Positions 10,742 to 21,981 of a stretch of 64,000 nt of DNA are shown here, piece by piece. The stretch lies in the NCBI RefSeq assembly GCF_000952685.1, contig NZ_JYHV01000029.1, positions 248,001 to 312,000 on the forward strand, in the 5' to 3' direction. The position numbers and the translations under genes are program-made. The notes under the pieces were generated by a model that was given only the letters and a program-made list of their open reading frames with translations, did no database searches and was not told the origin of the DNA. The stretch comes from Stutzerimonas stutzeri (GTDB taxonomy: Bacteria; Pseudomonadota; Gammaproteobacteria; Pseudomonadales; Pseudomonadaceae). The first letter of the stretch is position 1, and every line of letters starts with the position of its first letter.

Positions 10742-11952
10742 CAGGCCATCTCCGCAGCCAGGCGCACCCGCTCGACCGGTTGCTCGCGAATCGGCCAGTT
10801 CAGCGCGGCGGCCATCAGGCTGAGCGCGATGGAAATTTGCCAGACCAGGTCGTAGCTGCCGGTCTGGTCGTATACCCAGCCGCCCAGCCAGCCGCCAAAG
10901 AACGAGCCGATCTGATGGAACAGGAAGACGATGCCACCGAGCATCGACAGGTTGCGCACGCCGAAGAGCGTCGCCACCGTGCCGTTGGTCAGCGGGACCG
11001 TGGAGAGCCACAGTAAGCCCATCGCGATACCAAAGGCATACGCGGTCCACAGCGTCAGCGGAGCGAAGAAGAACGCGCTGATCACCACCGCTCGGAGCAG
11101 GTAGAGCGCGGTCAGCAGCTTGGGTTTCGAATAACAGCCGCCGAGCCATCCGGCGGTATAGGTCCCCACCACATTGAATAGCCCGACCAGCGCCAGCACG
11201 GTTGTGCCCGCCATGGCCGGTAGATGCTGATCCACCAAATACGCTGGCAGATGCACGCCGATGAACACCACCTGAAAACCGCAAACGAAGAACCCCAGCG
11301 CCAGCAGGCGGAACCCGGAATGACTGACCGCCTCGCTCAGCGCCTCGACCAGCGACTGTTGCGGTCCGGTCACCGGTGCCGGCGGTCCGCTACGCAACAT
11401 CAGCGCCAGCGGCATAATCAATGCGACCAGCAGGCCCAACGCCAGTAGGGCCGACGACCAGCCCAGCCAGCTGATCAGGCCGAGTGTGCCGGGGAGCATG
11501 GCGAATTGACCGAACGAACCGGCGGCGCTGGCGATACCCATGGCCATGCTGCGCTTCTCGGCCGGCACGGCGCGGCCGACCGCGCCAAGGATCACGGAGA
11601 ACGAGGTGCCGGACAGCCCCAGACCGATCAGCAGACCTGCGCTCAACGACAACGAGATCGGTGAATCCGCGCCAGCCATGAACAGCAGACCAACCGCGTA
11701 GAGCACGCCGCCGATCAATACCGTGCGAGCGACGCCGAAGCGATCCGCCAGTGCGCCGGTAACCGGCTGCGCCAGACCCCAGATCAAGTTCTGCAAGGCG
11801 ATTGCAAAGGCAAAGACCTCACGCCCCCAGCCGAACTCCGCGCTCATGGGTGGCAGAAACAGGCCGAAGCCGTGCCGCGTTCCCAGGGAAACGGCCAGGA
11901 TCAGAGAACCACCCAACAGAATCCAGGTACTGTTGCGCCATATCGCATTCAT
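10741..11952 (-). CDS. MFS transporter, monocarboxylate/OFA-like
   Basis: 403-residue major facilitator protein with twelve predicted spans. The early segment SLGTRHGFGLFLPPMSAEFGWGRE and the loop GALADRFGVARTVLIGG (the MFS GxxxDRxGxR signature between spans 2 and 3) are typical of the OFA/monocarboxylate branch. The substrate is unknown, an organic acid being the usual choice. The ATG at 11952 is used; the frame runs further upstream to 12117 but would then overlap yejK on the other strand and add a charged, non-hydrophobic leader. Divergent from yejK with about 145 bases between. Confidence 0.85.
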   Translation of the reverse strand: MNAIWRNSTWILLGGSLILAVSLGTRHGFGLFLPPMSAEFGWGREVFAFAIALQNLIWGLAQPVTGALADRFGVARTVLIGGVLYAVGLLFMAGADSPISLSLSAGLLIGLGLSGTSFSVILGAVGRAVPAEKRSMAMGIASAAGSFGQFAMLPGTLGLISWLGWSSALLALGLLVALIMPLALMLRSGPPAPVTGPQQSLVEALSEAVSHSGFRLLALGFFVCGFQVVFIGVHLPAYLVDQHLPAMAGTTVLALVGLFNVVGTYTAGWLGGCYSKPKLLTALYLLRAVVISAFFFAPLTLWTAYAFGIAMGLLWLSTVPLTNGTVATLFGVRNLSMLGGIVFLFHQIGSFFGGWLGGWVYDQTGSYDLVWQISIALSLMAAALNWPIREQPVERVRLAAEMA

Positions 11953-12097
11953 AGCCGACACACTTAGCAAAAACGAAGGGGGGATCCATCTTACTCGCAT
12001 ACCCCTACCCGTTCGCATCCACTTTTTTTTGCCCTGCGACGGGAACGGCCGCTCGGGTAAACTGCCGCCTGTCTGCCTCACCCGACGCGAGTAACCC

Positions 12098-13105
12098 ATG
12101 CCGATTCGCCACTGCATTGTTCATCTGATCGAGAAAAAGCCGGACGGGACGCCCGCCGTGCTTCATGCCCGTGACTCGGAGCTGGGCGATTCCCAGGCTA
12201 TCGAGAATCTTCTGGCCGATCTCAACGAAAGCTACAACGCCAAGCAGGGCAAGGCTTGGGGCTTCTTTCACGAGGAGTCCGGCGCCTACCCGTTCAGCGG
12301 CTGGCTGAGCCAGTACATGGAGGGCAACCAGGATTTCACGGCATTCAGTCGGCAAGCGGTGGAGCATCTGCAAAAGCTGATGGAAGAATCCAACCTCTCC
12401 ACCGGCGGCCATGTGCTGTTTGCTCATTATCAACAGGGCATGACCGATTACCTGGCGATCGCTCTGCTGCACCACAGCAACGGCGTGACCGTCACCGACT
12501 CGCTGGATGTCGCCGAAGCCCGGCACCTGGATTTAGGTCAGTTGCATCTCGCCACCCGGATCAACCTCTCCGAGTGGAAGAACAACCAGCAGTCCAAGCA
12601 GTACATCTCGTTCATCAAGGGCAAGAATGGCAAGAAAGTCTCGGAGTATTTCCGCGACTTCATCGGCTGCCAGGAAGGCGTCGATGGACCCGGCGAGACA
12701 CGAACCCTGCTCAAGGCATTCAGCGATTACGTCGAGAGCGAGGACCTGCCGGATGAAAAAGCGCGGGAGAAAACCAGTGCGCTGGTCGGCTACGCCAGCA
12801 GCCAGGCCAAGATCGGCGAGCCGATGTCGTTGGAGGAACTGTCCAGCGTGATCGACGAGGAGCGCCCGCGCGCCTTCTACGAGCACATCCGCAACAAGGA
12901 TTACGGCCTTTCGCCGGAGATCCCGGCAGACAAGCGCACCCTCAACCAATTCCAGCGTTTCACCGGCCGCGCCGAGGGGCTGTCGATCAGCTTCGAATCC
13001 CACCTGCTGGGCTCGAAGATCGAATACGACGAAGCTCGTAACATGCTGATCATCCGACAGTTGCCCACCCAACTGACCGATCAGCTCAAACGCCGCAAAG
13101 ACTGA
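12098..13105 (+). CDS. yejK: Nucleoid-associated protein YejK (NdpA)
   Basis: 335-residue member of the NA37/YejK family, found in the nucleoid fraction of enterobacteria and pseudomonads (NdpA). Starts [17 protein letters not shown], and contains the family's FAHYQ and [23 protein letters not shown] blocks in the middle; no nuclease or ATPase motif is present. Length is normal. Single gene on its strand; the 184 bases after it contain no terminator I can identify. Molecular activity of the family is still poorly defined. Confidence 0.93.
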   Translation: MPIRHCIVHLIEKKPDGTPAVLHARDSELGDSQAIENLLADLNESYNAKQGKAWGFFHEESGAYPFSGWLSQYMEGNQDFTAFSRQAVEHLQKLMEESNLSTGGHVLFAHYQQGMTDYLAIALLHHSNGVTVTDSLDVAEARHLDLGQLHLATRINLSEWKNNQQSKQYISFIKGKNGKKVSEYFRDFIGCQEGVDGPGETRTLLKAFSDYVESEDLPDEKAREKTSALVGYASSQAKIGEPMSLEELSSVIDEERPRAFYEHIRNKDYGLSPEIPADKRTLNQFQRFTGRAEGLSISFESHLLGSKIEYDEARNMLIIRQLPTQLTDQLKRRKD

Positions 13106-13289
13106 CCCACCACTGTGCAATACAGCCGGCAACGGCAAAGAGCACTCGCGCGCGTTCAGCTCGCCCGCCTTGCTGCGGGACGAGCGGAACGAAATTCGAC
13201 CGCCGTCGAATGAAATGCCGGTTTGTCAGTCACATGGCTGCTCAATTGGAGCTGCCACCCCGCACGACCCGTTCTGGTAAGGATTCACA

Positions 13290-14087
13290 ATGGATTGGCT
13301 TCACCTGATTATTCTGTCCCTGGTGCAGGGCATCACCGAATTCCTCCCGATCTCCTCCTCCGCTCACCTGATCCTTCCGTCCCAGGTATTTGGCTGGCCC
13401 GACCAAGGCCAGGCATTCGACGTCGCGGTGCACGTCGGCACGCTGTTAGCGGTGCTGATCTGCTTCCGTCATGAAGTGATCGCCACCAGCCGCGGCTGGC
13501 TGGCTCACGTGTTCAGGCAGCAGGTCAGCGCCGAGAGCCGGCTGGGTTGGGCGATCATCATCGGCACGCTGCCGGCGGCCATTCTCGGGTTGTTGCTGGA
13601 GGACTACATCGAGCAGTACACCCGCTCGATGCTGTTCATCGCTGCCACCACCATCATTTTTGGCTTGCTGCTGTGGTATGCGGACGTAAAGGGCCGTCGA
13701 GTCGCCGAGATGGATCAATTGACCTGGAAGAGCGCGTTGATCATCGGTTTCGCCCAGGCCCTGGCGCTGATCCCCGGCACGTCCCGCTCGGGCATCACCA
13801 TGACTGCCGCGCTACTGCTCGGTTTTACTCGGCAGACAGCTGCACGCTTCTCGTTTCTGCTGTCGATACCGCTGATTCTCGCAGCGGGTGGGCTGAAGGC
13901 CGTCGAGCTGGTTCAGTCCGGGGAAGACGCGCAATGGAACGACATTTTCATCGGTGCGGCCCTGTCTTTCGTCGCCGCCTTCCTCTGCATCAAACTGTTT
14001 CTCAAGGCCCTGGATGCACTGGGCATGCTGCCTTTCGTGATCTATCGGCTGCTGCTGGGCGTCACGTTGCTGTTCATCGCCCTGTAA
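13290..14087 (+). CDS. uppP: Undecaprenyl-diphosphatase
   Basis: 265-residue integral membrane phosphatase that recycles undecaprenyl pyrophosphate to the monophosphate for peptidoglycan and O-antigen synthesis; excess confers bacitracin resistance. Both UppP signature regions are present: QGITEFLPISSSAH at residues 13-26 (with the catalytic Glu17 region and Ser-rich loop) and PGTSRSG at 162-168 containing the active-site arginine. About eight spans. The ATG at 13290 has AAGGA about 8 bases upstream. Length and motifs are fully typical. Confidence 0.97.
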   Translation: MDWLHLIILSLVQGITEFLPISSSAHLILPSQVFGWPDQGQAFDVAVHVGTLLAVLICFRHEVIATSRGWLAHVFRQQVSAESRLGWAIIIGTLPAAILGLLLEDYIEQYTRSMLFIAATTIIFGLLLWYADVKGRRVAEMDQLTWKSALIIGFAQALALIPGTSRSGITMTAALLLGFTRQTAARFSFLLSIPLILAAGGLKAVELVQSGEDAQWNDIFIGAALSFVAAFLCIKLFLKALDALGMLPFVIYRLLLGVTLLFIAL

Positions 14088-14135
14088 GCCGTGCAGAGCG
14101 CCCGCGGCCCAACCGCGGTCCGCGGGTGCATCGCA

Positions 14136-15074
14136 TCAAGAGGCCTCGATGCGATAGCCGATACGCGGAAAATGCACGTGCACGACGCCAGCGCGCTCGT
14201 CTTCACGTCGCAGGATCAGCTCTTCTACACCAGCGAACACCAGTTCACCCGTCACCGGATCGGTCCCGTAATCCACGGCGGCAATCGTCACCTGCTGGCC
14301 TGCCTGGAAGCCGTTGGGTTCGAAGAACGCCTCGTCTGGCAATGGAGCCGGCGTGGCCTCGCGCGAACACGTCAGCGCCGCTTCGGCGGACAGCTCGCTA
14401 TGCGAGCCATGTCCGACGCCCAGAATCTTGCTCAGCCAGGCGGCGACCTCCGGATAGTCCTCGACCAGCGGCGCGGTGACCGGCGTGGCCTTGAGGAACC
14501 AAAGACAATGCGCAACGGCAAAATCCGCGATGCAAGGCGCGCTTCCCAACAGGAACTCACCGGTCCCGCGCGCCAGTTGCTGCTGCAGTCGAGCCATCAG
14601 TACCGGCCAGTGACTCTTGGCCTGCTCCAGCGGAATGCGTGACACCGACCCCCCACTGAACAACTGGGCGCGATCCTCGCTGAACACCTGCACGAACTCC
14701 TTGGGTACCTGAGCGAAACGCACGGCCATGGACTCCGGCTGGAACACCAGACTCACCGCGTGCAGAAACAGCACGGAGTCGGCCCATTGTGCCAACGTCG
14801 CCGCGACGAACTCCTGGCCCTCCGGGAACAACGCGGGCGTGCTTTTTTCAGCCTCGAGGCGGCGGGCCATCAGCGCGGTATCGCAATACACGTCAGCACC
14901 GATCTGCAACACCGGAGTCCGCCGATAGCCACCGGTCAGGGCAGTGAGATCGGGCTTGGGCATGACGGGAGGAATCGCCACCGAACGCCAGGAGAGCTGC
15001 TTGAAACCCAGTATCAGGCGCGCCTTTTCAGCGAAGGGAGAGGTGGGATAGTGGTGCAGAATGATTTCGTGCAT
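14136..15074 (-). CDS. Glutathione S-transferase-like protein with C-terminal extension
   Basis: 312-residue protein. Residues 1-80 form a thioredoxin-like GST N domain (HHYPTSPFAEKARLILGFK; the helix starts with S/P where classic GSTs have Ser/Tyr/Cys), followed by an all-helical GST C domain (APCIADFAVAHCLWFLK). About 90 further residues (from about 225) form a beta-rich extension not present in ordinary GSTs. This three-part architecture is known in pseudomonads, but no substrate is established to my knowledge. It converges with uppP, 48 bases apart. Confidence 0.85.
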   Translation of the reverse strand: MHEIILHHYPTSPFAEKARLILGFKQLSWRSVAIPPVMPKPDLTALTGGYRRTPVLQIGADVYCDTALMARRLEAEKSTPALFPEGQEFVAATLAQWADSVLFLHAVSLVFQPESMAVRFAQVPKEFVQVFSEDRAQLFSGGSVSRIPLEQAKSHWPVLMARLQQQLARGTGEFLLGSAPCIADFAVAHCLWFLKATPVTAPLVEDYPEVAAWLSKILGVGHGSHSELSAEAALTCSREATPAPLPDEAFFEPNGFQAGQQVTIAAVDYGTDPVTGELVFAGVEELILRREDERAGVVHVHFPRIGYRIEAS

Positions 15075-15143
15075 TGCAGGCTCCGCCAGTCTTGTTCAGG
15101 TAGAACGGCAGCTTACTCGCGACCAAGCAAGTGGCCTACCCGT

Positions 15144-15443
15144 TCAGCTGATTGCCTCGTCATTCACCGGGACACAGCCACCCTGCGCAGAAACCAGAGC
15201 CTCCTTGGCCGCTTTTTTAAGCTGCTTGATGGCACGTTCCCGGCGTAGTGCATCGCCTTTGTTGTCGCAGGCTTCGACATACACCAATGCCACCGCCGGG
15301 CTGGAATGAAAGAAACGCGCCCCTTGTCCACGCTGATGGGCGGCGAAACGGCGATGTGCATCGTCGCTTATCCCGCAGTACAGCGAACCGTTGGCGGCTC
15401 GCACCAGATAGACGAACCAGGGCTTTGCAGAAGCGACGCTCAT
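15144..15443 (-). CDS. GIY-YIG nuclease-domain protein (UPF0213/YhbQ type)
   Basis: 99-residue single-domain GIY-YIG protein. The core is [20 protein letters not shown], where the VYL...YCGIS pair replaces GIY-YIG, followed by the conserved R of [15 protein letters not shown]; the final conserved residue region is [23 protein letters not shown]0213 proteins of this size are widespread and their cellular DNA substrate is not settled. The ATG at 15443 is chosen over 15524 because the domain begins just after it. The next gene upstream, mltF, is divergent. Confidence 0.85.
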   Translation of the reverse strand: MSVASAKPWFVYLVRAANGSLYCGISDDAHRRFAAHQRGQGARFFHSSPAVALVYVEACDNKGDALRRERAIKQLKKAAKEALVSAQGGCVPVNDEAIS

Positions 15444-15586
15444 GCGATGGGGTCTCTCGATGGGTGATATGCCACGCGACGCGCCGAGTCGCCCGGCGAT
15501 GGGTGCTGGATTCTCCCGGTCCATCGCACCTGGAGCAAGCTAGCTGGGATCCACGATCAGTATTTGTCCGCGCATTCGACGGATGA

Positions 15587-17191
<1,605 letters not shown>

Positions 17192-17203
17192 GCCCTTCCA
17201 AAT

Positions 17204-17674
17204 TCATGGCCGGCCGATCGGCGCGAAGCTGCCGGCGGTATGCTCGGCCAATATCTCGGCGCCCAGCTCGACCTCCAGCCCCCGCCGCCCTGCACTGACA
17301 TAGATGCCCGGCTGCGCCTGCGCCGAGCTGTCGATAAAGGTACGCAGCCGCTTTTTCTGACCCAGCGGACTGATCCCACCCACCAGGTAACCTGTCGCCC
17401 GTTGCGCGGCCATCGGATCGGCCATCTCGACCTTCTTCACTTTGGCCGCCTGAGCCAGCGCCTTCAGATCAAGCGTACCGGCGACCGGCACCACGGCGAC
17501 CAGCAGCTCATTCTTCTCGCTGCAGGCCAGCAGCGTCTTGAATACCCGCGCAGGTTCGAGACCGAGCTTTTCGGCGGCCTCGAGGCCATAGGAAGCGGAC
17601 TTCGGATCGTGCTCATAACTGTGAATGCGGTGCTCGGCTTTAGCCTTCTTCAGGAGATCGATGGCGGGCGTCAT
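17204..17674 (-). CDS. ybaK: Cys-tRNA(Pro)/Cys-tRNA(Cys) deacylase YbaK
   Basis: 156-residue YbaK/EbsC-type editing protein that hydrolyses Cys-tRNA(Pro) formed by proline-tRNA synthetase. Characteristic residues include the conserved lysine in the VFKTLLACSEKNELLVAVVP block and the G-rich GYLVGGISPLGQKKRL loop. Length is standard. It converges with mltF 12 bases away and sits downstream of metE on the same strand, separated from it by a terminator, so it most likely has its own promoter. Confidence 0.93.
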   Translation of the reverse strand: MTPAIDLLKKAKAEHRIHSYEHDPKSASYGLEAAEKLGLEPARVFKTLLACSEKNELLVAVVPVAGTLDLKALAQAAKVKKVEMADPMAAQRATGYLVGGISPLGQKKRLRTFIDSSAQAQPGIYVSAGRRGLEVELGAEILAEHTAGSFAPIGRP

Positions 17675-17710
17675 GGCGAAAGGATCATTAGATGGAGGTC
17701 GCTACATTAG

Positions 17711-17744
17711 CCAAAAACACAATGGCCCGCACGCTGTGCGGGCC
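17711..17744 (-). terminator. Rho-independent terminator of metE
   Basis: On the minus strand a perfect 9-bp stem (GGCCCGCAC at 17724-17732 paired with GTGCGGGCC at 17736-17744, 3-base loop) is followed by ATTGTGTTTTTGG. It begins 40 bases after the metE stop and ends its transcript before ybaK. Confidence 0.8.
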
Positions 17745-17783
17745 GCTGATGTCACGACATGCCAGCGGCCTGCCGACTCCGGC

Positions 17784-20084
17784 TCAGGCCACCTTGGACC
17801 GCTGCGTCGCACGCAGCTGCCGTGCCGCCGCCACCATGTTGACCAGTGCCGCCTCGGTTTCCGGCCAGCCGCGGGTCTTCAGGCCGCAGTCGGGATTGAC
17901 CCAGAGCCGCTCAGCGGGGATGCGCTCGCTGGCTTTTTCCAGCAACTGCACCATTTCCTGCGTATCCGGTATCCGCGGCGAATGGATGTCGTAGACGCCC
18001 GGGCCGATGTCGTTGGGATAATCGAAGGCACGGAAGGCCTCGAGCAGTTCCATTTGCGAACGCGAGGTTTCGATGGTGATGACATCGGCGTCCATTGCGG
18101 CGATCGATTCGATGACATCGTTGAACTCGCTGTAGCACATGTGCGTATGGATCTGCGTCTCGTCACGCACGCCACTGGCGCACAGGCGGAACGCCTCGAC
18201 TGCCCAGTCGAGATAGCCCTGCCACTGCGCGCGACGCAGCGGCAATCCTTCGCGGAACGCAGCTTCGTCGATCTGCACGATTTTGATGCCGGCCGCTTCC
18301 AGATCACACACCTCGTCACGGATCGCCAGTGCCAGCTGCCGGGCCTGCTGCTCGCGACTGAGATCCTCGCGGGTGAAGGACCACATCAGCATCGTCACCG
18401 GGCCGGTGAGCATGCCCTTTATGACTTTGCCGGTCTGCTGCTGTGCATAGCGGATCCACTCCACCGTCATGGGCGCTGGACGACTCAGATCGCCGTAGAT
18501 GACCGCCGGTTTGACGCAACGAGAGCCGTAACTCTGCACCCAGCCGAAACGGGTGAAGGCGTAGCCGTCCAACTGCTCAGCGAAGTATTCGACCATGTCG
18601 TTGCGCTCAGCCTCACCGTGCACCAGCACATCCAGGCCCAGTTGTTCCTGCACGGCTATCGCATGACGGATCTCCGCCTGCATCGCCTCGGTGTACTCGG
18701 TCAACCCCAGCTTGCCCTGCTTGAAGGCCTGGCGTGCCAGACGGATCGCCGACGTCTGCGGAAAGGAGCCGATGGTCGTGGTCGGGAATGCCGGCAGTCC
18801 CAGCCGCGCACGCTGCTTGTCGATCCGCTCGGCGAAAGGCGACTGACGCTGGCTATCAAGCGGGCCGATAGCGGCCAGGCGCGCCTGCACTTCGGGCTTA
18901 TGGATACGCGGCGATTGCGTCCGATTGGTCTGAACATCCCGGCTGTGCTGCAACGCGGCCTGTACCCGGGCGTCTTCGGGGGTGTCCAGCGCACGTGCCA
19001 GGACCGCGATTTCAGCGCACTTCTGCACGGCAAACGCGAGCCAGTTTCTGAGCTCAGCGTCCAGTTGATCTTCGCGAGCCAGATCCACGGGGGTATGCAG
19101 CAACGAACAGGAAGGCGCAACCCATAACCGATCGCCGAGACGATCGTGTGCATGCCGCAGCACATCCAGCGCCTTGTCCAGATCGCAGCGCCAGACGTTG
19201 CGACCGTTGACCAGACCAAGGGAGAGAACCTTGTAGGTCGGCAGCCGATCGAGAATGACTGGGTACTGCTCCGGCGCACGCACCAGATCGATGTGCAGAC
19301 CATCCACAGGCAATGCGGCCGCCAGTCCCAGATTATCTTCCAGGCCGCCAAAATAGGTCGCGACCAGCTTCTTCAGCGGCGCTCTTTGCAGCAGATGATA
19401 GGCCCGTTCGAAGGCATTCCTCCAATCCTGCGGCAGGTCCAATACCAAAATTGGTTCATCGATCTGTACCCAATCCACGCCTTGCGCAGCTAAGCGCTCG
19501 AGCACCTCGCCGTAAATCGGCAGCAAGCGTTCGAGCAGCTCCAGCTTGTCGAACGCTTCCCCCTTGGCCTTGCCCTGCCAGAGATAGGTCAGCGGGCCGA
19601 TCAGTACCGGCTTCACCGCATGCCCCCGCGCCTTGGCCTCCTCGACCTCCTCGAACAATTGGGTCCAACACAGGCTGAAGGATTGATCCGCAGTGAATTC
19701 GGGCACCAGATAGTGGTAGTTGGTATCGAACCATTTGGTCATTTCCTGTGCCTGTCCGCTGCCGCAGCAGCTCTGGCTGACGCCGCGCGCCATGGCGAAC
19801 AGAGTGTCCAATGTCGGTGCGCCATCGGCCGGACGAAACCGCTCGGGGATCACGCCAAACATCAGCGAGTGCGTCAGGACTTGGTCGTACCAAGCGAAAT
19901 CACCAACGGGCAACAGCTCGATCCCCGCGTCGGCCTGCAATTGCCAATGCGCAGCACGCAGTTCACGGCCCACTTGGCGTAGTGCTTCCTCGGTCAGGTC
20001 GCCCTTCCAGTACGCCTCCAGCGCCTTCTTCAACTCCCGATCGGCGCCGATGCGCGGGAAACCCAGGGAATGAGCAACAGCCAT
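17784..20084 (-). CDS. metE: Cobalamin-independent methionine synthase
   Basis: 766-residue zinc enzyme that transfers the methyl group of 5-methyltetrahydropteroyl-triglutamate to homocysteine, the last step of methionine synthesis without B12. The N-terminal half is the evolutionary duplicate domain (starts [21 protein letters not shown]), and the catalytic C-terminal half has zinc ligands in THMCYSEF and in [11 protein letters not shown] near the end. The frame can be read from a TTG at 20096, but the ATG at 20084 has the SD GGAG 6 bases upstream. That SD is in a hairpin (see 20086-20124). metR lies 1 kb away. Confidence 0.97.
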   Translation of the reverse strand: MAVAHSLGFPRIGADRELKKALEAYWKGDLTEEALRQVGRELRAAHWQLQADAGIELLPVGDFAWYDQVLTHSLMFGVIPERFRPADGAPTLDTLFAMARGVSQSCCGSGQAQEMTKWFDTNYHYLVPEFTADQSFSLCWTQLFEEVEEAKARGHAVKPVLIGPLTYLWQGKAKGEAFDKLELLERLLPIYGEVLERLAAQGVDWVQIDEPILVLDLPQDWRNAFERAYHLLQRAPLKKLVATYFGGLEDNLGLAAALPVDGLHIDLVRAPEQYPVILDRLPTYKVLSLGLVNGRNVWRCDLDKALDVLRHAHDRLGDRLWVAPSCSLLHTPVDLAREDQLDAELRNWLAFAVQKCAEIAVLARALDTPEDARVQAALQHSRDVQTNRTQSPRIHKPEVQARLAAIGPLDSQRQSPFAERIDKQRARLGLPAFPTTTIGSFPQTSAIRLARQAFKQGKLGLTEYTEAMQAEIRHAIAVQEQLGLDVLVHGEAERNDMVEYFAEQLDGYAFTRFGWVQSYGSRCVKPAVIYGDLSRPAPMTVEWIRYAQQQTGKVIKGMLTGPVTMLMWSFTREDLSREQQARQLALAIRDEVCDLEAAGIKIVQIDEAAFREGLPLRRAQWQGYLDWAVEAFRLCASGVRDETQIHTHMCYSEFNDVIESIAAMDADVITIETSRSQMELLEAFRAFDYPNDIGPGVYDIHSPRIPDTQEMVQLLEKASERIPAERLWVNPDCGLKTRGWPETEAALVNMVAAARQLRATQRSKVA

Positions 20085-20085
20085 A

Positions 20086-20124
20086 ACAATCTCCAATTCA
20101 TTTCGCTTCGATGGAGGAGATTGT
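20086..20124 (-). promoter_or_regulatory. Hairpin sequestering the metE ribosome-binding site
   Basis: In the metE mRNA, ACAATCTCC (20124-20116) is the exact reverse complement of GGAGATTGT (20094-20086), giving a perfect 9-bp stem with a 21-base loop. The 3' arm contains the metE SD GGAG and ends one base before the ATG, so the folded state would block translation initiation. This is seen directly in the sequence; a regulatory function is inferred and depends on the transcript starting upstream of 20124. Confidence 0.5.
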
Positions 20125-20241
20125 GGGCGTAGCCAGAGAATGAAACAAACTAATGCATTTTGTTTTGAATAGTAAAAAATTTCATATTGTCGTTTTTTCG
20201 CTTTTGTTCTCTAACACTCCAAAGACATAAGAAGAACTGAA
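20125..20241. promoter_or_regulatory. Divergent metE/exoD control region with MetR-like elements
   Basis: AT-rich 117-base stretch between metE (minus) and exoD (plus). It holds the inverted repeat AAACAAA/TTTGTTT with a 9-base spacer (about 20143-20165) and, just after, GTAAAAAATTTCA, which matches 6 of 8 half-site bases of the MetR consensus TGAA-N5-TTCA. Since metR is nearby, activation of metE by MetR from this region is likely; the precise sites are not proven. Confidence 0.4.
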
Positions 20242-20832
20242 ATGATTGGCAGACAACAACCGGAGAATCTTGAAGGTCTGCTGGAGCGCCTCAGCCAGGC
20301 TGGCGAACCCAGCGAGCCGGTTACCATCCAGGGCATGCTCGAAGCGACCGGCCACCGCAGCTTCGGAGCCTTGTTGCTGGTGCCGGGTTTATTGGTGTTT
20401 TCGCCCCTGTCGGGTATCCCCGGACTGCCAAGCTTGTTTGCCGTCATGGTGGGGCTGATCGCACTTCAAATTTTGATCGGGCGCAAACACTTCTGGCTGC
20501 CCCGGTGGTTGCTTCAGCGTCGGGCATCGCGGGGTAAATACGATCGGGCCATCGCCTTTCTGCAGCGTCCCGCGCGCTGGGTCGATCGGCTGTTGCGGCA
20601 TCGCCTGACCTTTCTCACCGAAGGCCTCGCAGTACGCCTCAATGCGCTGGTATGCCTGCTGATCGCCGCCACCATGCCGCCACTCGAGCTGATCCCGTTC
20701 GGCAATTCTGCCGCGGGCGCCGCGCTGAGTTTCCTCGGGCTGGGCATGATGGCGCGCGACGGCGCCCTGGTAATCGTCGCCCTCCTGTTTCTCGGCGTGC
20801 TGGTCTATCTGGTCAGCCGCATCTGGATGTGA
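20242..20832 (+). CDS. ExoD-family membrane protein
   Basis: 196-residue protein of the ExoD family, named for a Rhizobium exopolysaccharide locus; the biochemical role is unknown. It has a soluble N terminus (LEGLLERLSQAGEPSEPVTI) followed by hydrophobic segments GALLLVPGLLVFSPLSGIPG, a Trp/Arg-rich middle, and a C-terminal pair of spans. The GxPGLPSLFAVMV part is typical of the family. It lies between metE and metR, transcribed divergently from metE, so it shares the metE control region; whether it responds to methionine is unknown. Confidence 0.88.
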   Translation: MIGRQQPENLEGLLERLSQAGEPSEPVTIQGMLEATGHRSFGALLLVPGLLVFSPLSGIPGLPSLFAVMVGLIALQILIGRKHFWLPRWLLQRRASRGKYDRAIAFLQRPARWVDRLLRHRLTFLTEGLAVRLNALVCLLIAATMPPLELIPFGNSAAGAALSFLGLGMMARDGALVIVALLFLGVLVYLVSRIWM

Positions 20833-21046
20833 CCCGCCTCATCACCTCTGCATCCCGCGTCTCGGCGAAGACAACCTTTTGCGAGACGCGGGTGAGTTCA
20901 GCCGCCATTCTGCCTGCTCGACAATAGCCATCGCGCTGGAACACACTTCGCCAACACAATGAGTGATGCTCAAGTCATCGTAGTTTCCCCGATCGAGTAT
21001 TTCCTCGGATCCTGGCCCCGATACCGTCACAGCAGGAAGCCGCAGC

Positions 21047-21973
21047 ATGCTGGAAATCCGCCACCTGAAAACCCTTCATGCTTTGCGCGAAACCGACAGC
21101 CTCGTCGAAGCGGCCGAGCGCCTGCATCTGACCCAGTCGGCGCTATCGCACCAATTCAAGGAACTGGAGGAACGTCTGGGCCTGCAGCTGTTCGTGCGCA
21201 AGACTCGCCCCGTGCGCTTCACCAGTGCCGGCTTGCGCCTGCTGCAACTGGCGGACAGCCTGTTACCGCAACTGCGCAGCGCCGAGCGTGACCTGGCGAG
21301 GCTGGCCGGTGGCACGGCGGGCCGTCTGCACATGGCCATCGAATGCCACAGCTGCTTCCAGTGGCTGATGCCCACCATCGACCAGTTCCGCGATGCCTGG
21401 CCGGAAGTCGAACTCGATCTCGCCTCGGGCTTCTCGTTCGCGCCGCTGCCGGCTTTGGCTCGCGGCGATCTGGATCTGGTCGTGACCTCCGATCCGATCG
21501 AGCTGCCCGGCATCACCTATGTCCCGTTGTTTACCTATGAGGCCCTGCTGGCGGTCGCCAACCAGCATCCCTTGGCCAATCGGCCCTACGTGCGCGCCGA
21601 AGACCTGGCCAGCGAAACCCTGATTACCTATCCGGTGGAGCGCGACCGGTTGGATATCTTCACCCGGTTTCTCGAGCCGGCGGATGTCGAGCCGGCGCAG
21701 GTCCGTACCTCTGAGCTGACAGTGATGATGATGCAGTTGGTGGCCTCGGGCCGCGGTGTCTGTTGCGTACCGAACTGGGCGCTGCACGAATACAGCACCC
21801 GCGGTTATGTCACCGCCAAGCGCCTGGGCGAAAAAGGACTGTTTGCTACGCTGTTCGCCGGCATTCGCGCCGACATGCTGGATTCGCCATTCATGCGCGA
21901 CTTCCTGCTGACCGCCAAGGACACTTCCTTCTCGACCCTGGAAGGCGTCAGCGCGGCGCAGAAAGCGAAATAG
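21047..21973 (+). CDS. metR: LysR-family methionine regulator MetR
   Basis: 308-residue LysR-type regulator. The N-terminal winged HTH starts MLEIRHLKTLHALRETDSLVEAAERLHLTQSALSHQ in MetR style, rather than the commoner LysR start, and the effector domain begins near residue 90 (GRLHMAIECHSCFQWLMPTIDQF), where MetR senses homocysteine. In enterobacteria it activates metE and metH. A 214-base gap after exoD contains a plausible own promoter but no gene. Confidence in MetR rather than another LysR protein comes from these blocks and the nearby metE. Confidence 0.93.
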   Translation: MLEIRHLKTLHALRETDSLVEAAERLHLTQSALSHQFKELEERLGLQLFVRKTRPVRFTSAGLRLLQLADSLLPQLRSAERDLARLAGGTAGRLHMAIECHSCFQWLMPTIDQFRDAWPEVELDLASGFSFAPLPALARGDLDLVVTSDPIELPGITYVPLFTYEALLAVANQHPLANRPYVRAEDLASETLITYPVERDRLDIFTRFLEPADVEPAQVRTSELTVMMMQLVASGRGVCCVPNWALHEYSTRGYVTAKRLGEKGLFATLFAGIRADMLDSPFMRDFLLTAKDTSFSTLEGVSAAQKAK

Positions 21974-21981
21974 AGCGTCCT

